Of a DNA stretch of 5,419 nucleotides, positions 1 to 5,298 are shown piece after piece. Each line of letters begins with the position of its first letter. The stretch's first letter is position 1. The notes beneath the pieces were generated by a model. It ran no database searches. It was not told the DNA's origin and worked only from the letters and a program-made list of their open reading frames with translations. Origin of the DNA: Chitinophagaceae bacterium (lineage in GTDB: Bacteria > Bacteroidota > Bacteroidia > Chitinophagales > Chitinophagaceae); the NCBI GenBank assembly GCA_947483345.1, contig CANKNL010000210.1:1-5419 (forward strand), read 5' to 3'. Both the position numbers and the translations under genes were made by a program.

Positions 1-99
1 ATAAGCTAAATGAGATGTTTAGCCTACGAAGATAGGTAATTTGTTTGGAGAATATTGTTAAGGGGGCTGTTATGCGTTTAGAATGGCAGGATGATATTG
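1..99 (-). ncRNA. Possible structured RNA or leader downstream of zapA (6S RNA candidate, incomplete)
   Basis: This is non-coding DNA after the zapA stop codon. Read on the minus strand it contains two adjacent potential hairpins. One is CCTAT-CTTC-GTAGG (positions 36-23, 5 bp including one G-U pair). The other is GCTAAA-CATCTCA-TTTAGC (positions 23-5, 6 bp); the two share one base, so they abut or compete. No T-run follows, so this is not a canonical intrinsic terminator. In Enterobacteria the 6S RNA gene lies just beside zapA, and my recollection, which I cannot verify here, is that Bacteroidota also often place 6S RNA between zapA and rny. The closing strand of any such RNA would lie outside the window. 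It could equally be an ordinary intergenic spacer or a leader of the next gene. Confidence 0.3.
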
Positions 100-381
100 T
101 TATTTCACCTTATCCAGTTGCTGCTCAATTTTCTGCAATACATCGGTCATTTCTTTTTCTAAAGCCGGGTTGGTTTCGGCGCTTGTTTGGGTGGCATACC
201 AGATCATCACCATGGCAATATAGTCCTGCATATCCTTGCCGGCAAACTGGGTTTTAAATTCTACAATTTTATCGTTGATGGTTTTTAAGGTGCGGCGAAT
301 GGTTTCTTCATCAGAAGAATTGGTCTTAATGCGATAAGTACGATCGCCAATTACAATATTTACGGGGATGAGCTCTGCCAT
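100..381 (-). CDS. zapA: Cell division protein ZapA
   Basis: This 93-aa protein is a cytoplasmic FtsZ-ring-associated factor of the ZapA family, which bundles and cross-links FtsZ filaments at mid-cell. Residues 5-19 (IPVNIVIGDRTYRIK) match the N-terminal beta-hairpin that opens ZapA proteins. A helix at about 24-43 follows, then the family-typical KDMQDYIAMVMIWYA block at 49-63, and a long C-terminal helix (64-93) suited to the coiled-coil dimer/tetramer interface. The length is normal for the shorter Gram-negative ZapA forms. The ATG is only 2 nt after the TAA of the coiled-coil gene (…TAATCATG), so the two are almost certainly cotranscribed and probably translationally coupled. No Shine-Dalgarno is visible, as is common in Bacteroidota. 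Codon use and composition look like the neighbours. Confidence 0.93.
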   Translation of the reverse strand: MAELIPVNIVIGDRTYRIKTNSSDEETIRRTLKTINDKIVEFKTQFAGKDMQDYIAMVMIWYATQTSAETNPALEKEMTDVLQKIEQQLDKVK

Positions 382-383
382 GA

Positions 384-671
384 TTATTCACTTAATAGAC
401 CAATACATTTATCAATTTCACGGATGTACTGACTGATGTTTTTTTCAAAAGCTTTTTTATCTGTTTCGTTCATTTTACCGGCAGCAGCTTTTAAAATCGA
501 TATTTTTTCCTGCAGGGCTTTTATTTGTTGATTGTCTTTTTCTGTTGTTTCCTGCAATTGCTTTAGCAATGCGCTTTGCCGGTTATTCTCTTTTTGCAAA
601 TGCTGGTAGTTCTTCAGCAATTGCTGAAGTTTATCGTTAATGCGTTTGATATTTTCAGATAGTGTTGTCAA
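384..671 (-). CDS. Small coiled-coil protein, ZapA operon partner (ZapB-like candidate)
   Basis: This 95-aa, Lys/Gln/Glu-rich protein is predicted to be almost entirely helical, with no signal peptide or membrane segment. Residues about 5-63 show heptad-like spacing of Ile/Leu (I8, I11, L15, L18, L19, L25, L35, L36, L39, L53, I57, L60). A short Ala/Gly hinge (AAAG, 62-65) leads to a separate C-terminal helix (66-95) ending REIDKCIGLLSE, which looks more conserved than the coil. I do not recognise an assigned function. Its place directly before zapA and its coiled-coil nature suggest a ZapA partner analogous to ZapB, but this is inference. Start: there is no ATG between the in-frame TAA at 684-686 and the coil. 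The best initiator is TTG at 669-671, giving MTTLSENIKR. A promoter-like box lies immediately upstream, so the transcript may be nearly leaderless. Confidence 0.82.
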   Translation of the reverse strand: MTTLSENIKRINDKLQQLLKNYQHLQKENNRQSALLKQLQETTEKDNQQIKALQEKISILKAAAGKMNETDKKAFEKNISQYIREIDKCIGLLSE

Positions 672-674
672 TCT

Positions 675-705
675 AAAAGGTATTTATTTTATCATGCTCT
701 TACAA
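675..705 (-). promoter_or_regulatory. Candidate Bacteroidota-type promoter for the coiled-coil gene and zapA
   Basis: On the minus strand a TTG (positions 705-703) is followed after exactly 20 nt by TACCTTTT (682-675). The Bacteroidota sigma-factor consensus is TTG/TTTG, 19-21 nt, then TAnnTTTG. Only the last base of the -7 box differs. Transcription would start at about position 669, essentially on the TTG start codon. The location, just after the hairpin that follows pheT, fits an independent promoter for the two division genes. No experimental support is available. Confidence 0.4.
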
Positions 706-740
706 GTCCTTCCCTTTGGGGGAAGGATTTAGGATGGGGC
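703..740 (-). repeat. G/C-rich palindromic intergenic repeat, copy 1 (after pheT)
   Basis: It begins 1 nt after the pheT stop codon. On the minus strand the leader reads GCCCCATCCTAAATCC and runs into an 8-bp stem (TCCTTCCC / GGGAAGGA, plus-strand positions 707-714 and 720-727) with a 5-nt loop, then ACTTG. The same architecture, with many shared leader bases, follows dnaB at 5178-5213, in the same orientation relative to its gene. Short repeats of this CCCC…CCTTCCCC-type are widespread between genes in Bacteroidota, from general knowledge. It could act as a transcript-end or mRNA-stability hairpin, but no T-run follows, so it is not a standard intrinsic terminator. Confidence 0.7.
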
Positions 741-741
741 C

Positions 742-3168
742 TTATTTCCTTATTTCTGCACCTAATTCCTTTTCATAAGCCCCAATGATCTTATTCATCA
801 TACCGTCAATCTCCTTATCGGTCATTGTTTTTTCTTCATCTAAAAAAGTAAAACTGATGGCCATTGATTTTTTGTCCGCACCAATTTTTTCACTTTCAAA
901 TATATCAAACAAACGGATCGATTTTAATTTATTTATTTTGGCAGTGCCCGTTGCTTTTTCAATGGCTTCAAATGGCAGGGCCTGGTTTACAATTATGGCC
1001 AGGTCGCGGTTTACGGCCGGGTATTTAGAAACGTCTTTATGCTGAATGATATTTTTCTTATTCAATTTTAGTAAATGATCCCAATTTAAATCGGCATAAA
1101 AAACCGGTTGTTTAATATCAAACCTCTCTAGCTTGTTATTATTAACCATACCCATTTCTGCAACCTTTTCATTTTTAATAAGGGCCTGCAAACTGCTTGC
1201 TAAATCCATGTTTTCTGATGGTGAATAGGCCTCTACCTGTAATCCTAAAGCCATAATTATTTTTTCAAAAACTGCTTTTATAAAATAAACATCTGCTTGC
1301 TCTCCTTTTTGTTTCCAGCTATCAGTGGTTTTATGTCCGGTAATATAAATGCTGAGGTGATTAGTTTCTATATATTTTCCGGCCTCATTAATGGCATAGG
1401 TTTTACCAAATTCAAAAAATTTAAGATCATTATTTTTATGGTTGAGGTTATAAGCAATAGTGGTTAATCCGGTTTCCATCATGGCCGGCCTCAATATATT
1501 TAATTCCTCGCTTAAATTATTGATCATCTTCACCGTATGCTGCAAAACCGCATCATGATAATAGGCGCTATTGGTAATGGAGTTGGTAAATATCTCCTGA
1601 AAGCCTGAACCGGCAAGGTATTCGGCTATTTTTTCAGAATAAGCCATGTCGTGCGTCAATGTTTCAATAGATGGTGCAATTGAGATCACTGTTGGGATCT
1701 CTACATTATCCAAACCATCAATGCGCATTATTTCTTCTACAATATCGGCAGCTATGCTGATGTCGGGTTTACTAAAGGGAACTGTAAAGCGCATTTCATC
1801 ATCTCCTTCTTTTAAAAGTTCAAATCCTAAACTGCTTAAAATGTTTTTAACGGTATCGCCATGATAATTTTTACCGCTTAATTTTTTAAGATAATGATAT
1901 TTAAGAGCCACTTCTGTTTTTTCTTTTGGAATGGGGTACACATCAATGATATCACTGGCAATTTGGCCGCCGGCAATTTCTTTGATCAGCATGGCCGCTC
2001 TTTTTAAAACAGGTACGGTATTGCTGATGTCTACGCCTTTTTCAAAACGGGCTGCCGCATCCGTACGTAGCCCATGCCTTAAAGATGTTTTACGTATAGC
2101 TGTTGGATTAAACCAGGCACTCTCTAAAAAAATATTTGTAGTGCTTGCCGTTACCCCGCTATGCAAGCCACCATAAACACCGCCAATACACATCGGTGCT
2201 TCTGCATGGCAGATCATCAGATCATCGGCAGCTAATTTTCTTTCCTTGTCATCCAAGGTTATAAAAGGGGTTGCTTCGGGTAAGTTTTTTATAATAATTT
2301 TTTTTCCGGTAATGGCATCAGCATCAAAAGCATGCAGCGGTTGGCCGGTTTCGTGCAAAATAAAATTAGTAATATCAACGATATTATTAATGGGCCGCAG
2401 GCCAATACTTTTTAATTTTTGTTGCAGCCAATCAGGACTTTCTGCAATGCTAACACCTTCTAGGCTCACACCGGAATAACGCTGACAGGCTTCCGCATTT
2501 TCAATAATGATGTCCATCTGTAAACCCTGGTTATCGGGTTTGAAATTATTTTTGAAAGGTGTTTTTACAACCGTATCTTTTTTAATGTGGTGCGATAGGT
2601 ATGCGCAAACATCACGGGCCACACCCAAATGACTCATGGCATCAATACGGTTAGGCGTAAGGCCAATCTCAAAAATATAATCATCGGTCAGTTTAAAATA
2701 GGCTGCCGCAGTTGTGCCAACGGTTGTATCAGGCGGCAGTACCATTATGCCAGCGTGGCTTTCGCTCAAACCAATTTCATCTTCGGCACAAATCATGCCC
2801 TGGCTTTCTACGCCACGGATCTTTGCTTTTTTTATGGTTAATGGTTCGCCAGTAATGGGGTAGATGGTAGAGCCGATTGTGGCCACCAGCACTTTTTGTC
2901 CAACAGCCACATTGGCTGCACCACAAACGATCTGCAGGTTTTCTGCTGTAGCAATATTTACAGTGGTGAGGCTTAATTTATCAGCATCTGGATGTTTTTC
3001 GCAGGTCATCACTTCGCCAATGACCACGCCTTGCAAACCACCTTTAATGGTTTCGTATTTATGCAGGCTTTCCACTTCAAGTCCGATTGAAGTGAGAATC
3101 TTGCTTAACTTTTCGGGTTCAATGATATCGGGTAAATAGTCACTAAGCCAGTTATAACTAATAATCAT
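742..3168 (-). CDS. pheT: Phenylalanyl-tRNA synthetase beta subunit
   Basis: This is the beta chain of the cytoplasmic alpha2-beta2 PheRS, which charges tRNA-Phe with phenylalanine using ATP. At 808 aa it is full length for bacterial PheT. Domains visible in order: the N-terminal MIISYNWLSDYLP start; an EMAP-II-like OB tRNA-binding domain at about 40-150 (EVMTCEKHPDADKLSLTTV, then QIVCGAANV, then KIRGVESQGMICAEDEIGL); the B3/B4 editing region at about 210-380 (RPINNIVDITNFILHETGQP and AARFEKGVD); the B5 domain at about 415-492 (DIVEEIMRIDGLDNVEIP); the catalytic-like core at about 505-700 (NILRPAMMETGL, FFEFGKTY); and a C-terminal FDX-ACB anticodon-binding domain at about 715-808 (KYPAVNRDLAIIV, LFDIFESEKIG, FTFLDEEKTMTDKEI). 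No frameshift or missing block is seen. pheS is not adjacent, and a separate pheS is usual in Bacteroidota. The ATG is preceded by TTACCCGG with no clear Shine-Dalgarno. Confidence 0.98.
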   Translation of the reverse strand: MIISYNWLSDYLPDIIEPEKLSKILTSIGLEVESLHKYETIKGGLQGVVIGEVMTCEKHPDADKLSLTTVNIATAENLQIVCGAANVAVGQKVLVATIGSTIYPITGEPLTIKKAKIRGVESQGMICAEDEIGLSESHAGIMVLPPDTTVGTTAAAYFKLTDDYIFEIGLTPNRIDAMSHLGVARDVCAYLSHHIKKDTVVKTPFKNNFKPDNQGLQMDIIIENAEACQRYSGVSLEGVSIAESPDWLQQKLKSIGLRPINNIVDITNFILHETGQPLHAFDADAITGKKIIIKNLPEATPFITLDDKERKLAADDLMICHAEAPMCIGGVYGGLHSGVTASTTNIFLESAWFNPTAIRKTSLRHGLRTDAAARFEKGVDISNTVPVLKRAAMLIKEIAGGQIASDIIDVYPIPKEKTEVALKYHYLKKLSGKNYHGDTVKNILSSLGFELLKEGDDEMRFTVPFSKPDISIAADIVEEIMRIDGLDNVEIPTVISIAPSIETLTHDMAYSEKIAEYLAGSGFQEIFTNSITNSAYYHDAVLQHTVKMINNLSEELNILRPAMMETGLTTIAYNLNHKNNDLKFFEFGKTYAINEAGKYIETNHLSIYITGHKTTDSWKQKGEQADVYFIKAVFEKIIMALGLQVEAYSPSENMDLASSLQALIKNEKVAEMGMVNNNKLERFDIKQPVFYADLNWDHLLKLNKKNIIQHKDVSKYPAVNRDLAIIVNQALPFEAIEKATGTAKINKLKSIRLFDIFESEKIGADKKSMAISFTFLDEEKTMTDKEIDGMMNKIIGAYEKELGAEIRK

Positions 3169-3196
3169 CCGGGTAATACATTTAATTAGTAATTGG

Positions 3197-3204
3197 CAAA
3201 TATA
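3197..3204 (-). promoter_or_regulatory. Candidate -7 box of the pheT promoter
   Basis: The minus strand reads TATATTTG here, an exact match to the Bacteroidota TAnnTTTG element. Transcription would start near 3190, leaving a leader of about 22 nt before the pheT ATG at 3168. No TTG lies at the ideal 19-21 nt spacing; the nearest, at 3233-3231, is 26 nt away. The assignment therefore rests on one box and its position. Confidence 0.45.
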
Positions 3205-3270
3205 CTATTTCGCACTTTAAGCGTATTTAACAACTGCTTTAAAATAATCAATAAAAAGCACTGCAGTCGT

Positions 3271-3282
3271 TTTGTATACAAA
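3271..3282. repeat. 12-bp perfect palindrome
   Basis: TTTGTATACAAA is a perfect inverted repeat with no spacer, about 70 bp upstream of the pheT promoter box. The size and symmetry suit a dimeric regulator's operator. However, a 12-bp palindrome arises by chance about once in 4 kb, more often in AT-rich DNA, so this is only a candidate. Confidence 0.4.
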
Positions 3283-3336
3283 GATCAGGCTGTTATTTAA
3301 ACGAAATAGAAGTGAAAATTAAAAACAGAAACTACA

Positions 3337-3402
3337 AATTCGGTTTTTATAAAACAAACAAATATTATCTTAAGTAAAGTGCAGAAAAAAAGAATTCGGT
3401 TT
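3337..3402 (+). repeat. 10-bp direct repeat flanking an AT-rich stretch
   Basis: AATTCGGTTT occurs at 3337-3346 and again at 3393-3402, 56 bp apart start to start, both in plus orientation. The DNA around them is very poor in G and C, which makes a shared CGG-containing 10-mer slightly more notable. No known site is recognised. Confidence 0.45.
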
Positions 3403-3409
3403 AGTTTAC

Positions 3410-3554
3410 TGTTAATAAATTGTTACGTAATCCGTCTGTATTTACATATTACCTGTTAATAACCCTGTTTATAACCTGTTAAAAAGCTACCTTTGACTGT
3501 GAATACACTGTGGAAAAACAATACAAAAAAAGCCGTAAACGGGGATGTTAATAA
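3410..3554 (+). promoter_or_regulatory. Cluster of seven DnaA-box-like 9-mers upstream of dnaB
   Basis: Same-strand copies are TGTTAATAA (3410-3418), TGTTAATAA (3454-3462), TGTTTATAA (3466-3474), TGTTAAAAA (3477-3485), TGTGAATAC (3498-3506), TGTGGAAAA (3509-3517) and TGTTAATAA (3546-3554). Compared with TGTGNATAA, the reverse complement of the DnaA-box consensus TTATNCACA, six have one mismatch and TGTTAAAAA has two. Start-to-start distances are 44, 12, 11, 21, 11 and 37 bp, mostly close to whole helical turns. A 22% G+C segment lies next to the first copy. That the repeats exist is seen directly; that they bind DnaA is inference, since four copies share a T at a position where DnaA boxes need G. 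Another repeat-binding regulator is possible. Confidence 0.5.
3488..3495 (+). promoter_or_regulatory. Candidate -7 box of dnaB promoter P1
   Basis: TACCTTTG matches the Bacteroidota TAnnTTTG element exactly. It lies between the fourth and fifth 9-mer repeats, so proteins bound to them would overlap or flank RNA polymerase. Transcription would start near 3501, giving a leader of about 120 nt to dnaB. No exact TTG is present at the ideal upstream spacing; TGTTT at 3466-3470 is the nearest T-rich candidate. Confidence 0.5.
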
Positions 3555-3572
3555 ACTATAGCATTTTGCCTT

Positions 3573-3580
3573 TACCTTAG
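3573..3580 (+). promoter_or_regulatory. Candidate -7 box of dnaB promoter P2
   Basis: TACCTTAG differs from TAnnTTTG at one base. It would start transcription near 3587, with a leader of about 38 nt before the dnaB ATG. The last 9-mer repeat (3546-3554) lies where the -33 element would be, which would suit repression. Weaker than P1 by sequence but better placed. Confidence 0.3.
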
Positions 3581-3612
3581 CCGACCAGCAAGCAATAACC
3601 CTAACAAATAAC

Positions 3613-3617
3613 AGGAA
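3613..3617 (+). promoter_or_regulatory. Shine-Dalgarno-like site of dnaB
   Basis: AGGAA lies 7 nt before the ATG at 3625, a normal spacing. It supports this start over the internal ATG codons for residues 23 and 24. It is notable because the other starts in this window have no comparable site. Confidence 0.5.
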
Positions 3618-3624
3618 TCAGAAC

Positions 3625-5175
3625 ATGGAACTTACGAATTTTAATAAAGACAAAAAACTGCGCCGTAAAGCGCCACTCGACCTTGGAAACATGATGTATG
3701 GTAAAGTTCCGCCACAGGCAAAAGAACTGGAAGAAGCTGTACTTGGTGCCATCATGCTCGAAAAAAGTGCTTTTGACACTGTTGTGGAAATTTTAAAACC
3801 CGAATGTTTTTATGTTGATGCCAATCAGCGGATATATAAAGCGATGCAGGCTTTGGCGATTAAAAGTTTACCGATAGATTTATTAACAGTTGTTGAAGAA
3901 TTAAAATTTCGTGAGGAACTAGATGCCGTTGGGGGTCCTTATTATGTTACTAAATTAACCAATGCCGTTGTGTCATCGGCTAATATTGATGCCCACTGCA
4001 GGATTGTTTTACAAAAATTTATTCAACGGGAACTGATCCGCATCAGTGGAGAAATAATCGGAGATGCCTATGAGGACAGTACAGATGTATTTGATATGCT
4101 GGATGAAGCCGAAACCAAACTCTTTGAAATAACCAATAATCACCTGCGTAAAAATTTCGACAGCATTGATACCGTATTGGTAAAAACCATTCAGCGTATT
4201 GAAGATATGCGAAACCGGCAGGAGGATATAACCGGTGTGCCTACCGGCTTCCCATCGCTGGATAGAATTACATACGGATGGCAATCCACAGATTTGATCG
4301 TATTGGCTGCACGGCCTTCGGTAGGTAAAACAGCATTTGCCTTAAACCTGGCCAGGAGTGCAGCACTACATCCAACCAAACAAACGGCTGTTGGTTTTTT
4401 TAGTTTGGAGATGAGTAGCTCTCAATTGGTACAACGTATTTTAAGTGCCGAAAGTGAAATATGGCTGGAGAAAATTGCACGTGGTAAACTGGAAGAGCAT
4501 GAGATGAAGCAATTGTACAAAAATGGGATTGAGCGGTTATCAAAGGCACCCATTTTTATTGATGACACCGCGGCATTGAATATTTTTGAATTAAGGGCCA
4601 AGTGCCGGAGATTAAAAAATAAACACAATGTTGGATTAATCATTATTGACTATTTACAATTAATGAGTGGGGCAGGCGAAAACCGCAATGGTAACAGGGA
4701 GCAGGAGATCAGTCGCATATCACGCGATTTAAAAGGACTGGCAAAAGAATTACAGGTGCCCATCATTGCCTTGTCTCAGTTAAGCCGCGAGGTGGAGAAA
4801 AGAAAAGAGGGTGCAAAAATTCCTCAATTAAGCGATTTAAGAGAGTCGGGTGCCATTGAGCAGGATGCAGATATGGTGATGTTTTTATACCGTCCCGAAT
4901 ATTATGATATCACCAGCAACGAAATGGGTGAAAGTAATAAAGGCGAAACTTTTGTAAAAATTGCCAAGCACCGTAATGGCAGTCTGGATACCATAAAACT
5001 TAAAGCCTTATTGCATATTCAAAAATTTATTGAAGAAGAGGGTGGCAGTGATTTTGGAGGTGGATTGCCGGGCGGTAAATGGAAGCCGGTTAAGGGTGAT
5101 GATGGTGCAAAATTATATATCCAAAAAGGCAGCAAGATGAATGAGGGTGAGTTTGATGAGGATGCGCCATTTTAA
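3625..5175 (+). CDS. dnaB: Replicative DNA helicase DnaB
   Basis: This 516-aa protein is the hexameric 5'-to-3' helicase that unwinds the replication fork and recruits DnaG primase. Residues 26-130 (GKVPPQAKELEEAVLGAIML…) form the N-terminal collar domain, and about 150-200 the linker helix. The RecA-like motor (about 200-470) shows Walker A ARPSVGKT (229-236), the catalytic Glu in FSLEMS (E262), Walker B LIIIDYLQLM (338-347), LSQLSR (383-388), DLRESGAIEQDAD (404-416) and KHRNG with the likely arginine finger R450. No intein interrupts the P-loop. After residue 470 there is a Gly/Lys/Asp-rich flexible tail ending GEFDEDAPF, very like the SSB acidic tip. The gene is divergent from pheT, with promoter candidates and a repeat cluster upstream and an AGGAA site before the ATG. 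A hairpin repeat starts 2 nt after the stop. Confidence 0.98.
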   Translation: MELTNFNKDKKLRRKAPLDLGNMMYGKVPPQAKELEEAVLGAIMLEKSAFDTVVEILKPECFYVDANQRIYKAMQALAIKSLPIDLLTVVEELKFREELDAVGGPYYVTKLTNAVVSSANIDAHCRIVLQKFIQRELIRISGEIIGDAYEDSTDVFDMLDEAETKLFEITNNHLRKNFDSIDTVLVKTIQRIEDMRNRQEDITGVPTGFPSLDRITYGWQSTDLIVLAARPSVGKTAFALNLARSAALHPTKQTAVGFFSLEMSSSQLVQRILSAESEIWLEKIARGKLEEHEMKQLYKNGIERLSKAPIFIDDTAALNIFELRAKCRRLKNKHNVGLIIIDYLQLMSGAGENRNGNREQEISRISRDLKGLAKELQVPIIALSQLSREVEKRKEGAKIPQLSDLRESGAIEQDADMVMFLYRPEYYDITSNEMGESNKGETFVKIAKHRNGSLDTIKLKALLHIQKFIEEEGGSDFGGGLPGGKWKPVKGDDGAKLYIQKGSKMNEGEFDEDAPF

Positions 5176-5177
5176 AA

Positions 5178-5213
5178 GCCTCACCCCAACCCCTCTCCCG
5201 TGGAGAGGGTACT
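5178..5213 (+). repeat. G/C-rich palindromic intergenic repeat, copy 2 (after dnaB)
   Basis: It starts 2 nt after the dnaB TAA. The leader GCCTCACCCCAAC enters an 8-bp perfect stem, CCCTCTCC (5191-5198) / GGAGAGGG (5202-5209), with a CGT loop, then TACT. Leader, stem position and the trailing ACT parallel copy 1 after pheT (GCCYCAYCCYAA as shared consensus), while the stem bases differ in a compensated way. The nearest T-run is 25 nt away (5235-5242), so it is not a standard intrinsic terminator, though it may mark or protect the dnaB mRNA end. Confidence 0.7.
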
Positions 5214-5268
5214 GGAAGATAATAGCGAAGAACATTTTTTTTGTAAGAAATTATCAGGAATGAAGAAT

Positions 5269-5276
5269 TAAATTTG
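5269..5276 (+). promoter_or_regulatory. Candidate -7 box of the rsmE promoter
   Basis: TAAATTTG matches TAnnTTTG exactly and would start transcription near 5282, about 17 nt before the rsmE ATG. A TTG at 5241-5243 is 25 nt upstream, longer than the usual 19-21 nt, so the pair is imperfect. Read-through from dnaB is the alternative. Confidence 0.35.
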
Positions 5277-5298
5277 ATTTTTCATCCCTTTTTCATTT

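Larger units (their letters stand above)
3169..3624. other. Divergent intergenic region between pheT and dnaB
   Basis: The 456 bp contain no convincing ORF, tRNA or other recognised RNA gene. From the pheT side to the dnaB side they hold a pheT promoter box, a 12-bp palindrome, an AT-rich stretch (27 G/C in the 120 bp 3301-3420), a 10-bp direct repeat, a cluster of DnaA-box-like 9-mers, and two promoter boxes for dnaB; these are listed separately. The length and density of repeated motifs exceed what two simple housekeeping promoters need. Confidence 0.85.

Noticed and set aside
45..257. Plus-strand ORF of 70 codons at the left edge
   Set aside because: It overlaps zapA antisense and its protein has no recognisable feature; zapA explains the coding signal.
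666..671. TTGACA as a sigma70 -35 box
   Set aside because: Bacteroidota do not use the TTGACA/TATAAT consensus, and these bases are the start codon and second codon of the coiled-coil gene.
785..3139. Several plus-strand ORFs of 70-91 codons inside pheT
   Set aside because: They are antisense to a full-length, clearly conserved pheT, show no recognisable protein motif and follow its codon pattern on the opposite strand; shadows.
3533..3542. CCGTAAACGG inverted repeat
   Set aside because: Arms of only 4 bp with a 2-base centre; too weak to support an operator or hairpin.
4309..4332. Possible intein at the DnaB P-loop, a common insertion point
   Set aside because: Walker A (ARPSVGKT) and the surrounding motor domain are continuous and total length is normal at 516 aa.
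4009..4643. Minus-strand ORFs of 62-91 codons inside dnaB
   Set aside because: Antisense to conserved DnaB motor-domain codons, with no family features; shadows.
5191..5242. Intrinsic terminator after dnaB
   Set aside because: The stem is good, but the T-run begins about 25 nt after it rather than directly adjacent, so the canonical arrangement is absent; listed as a repeat instead.
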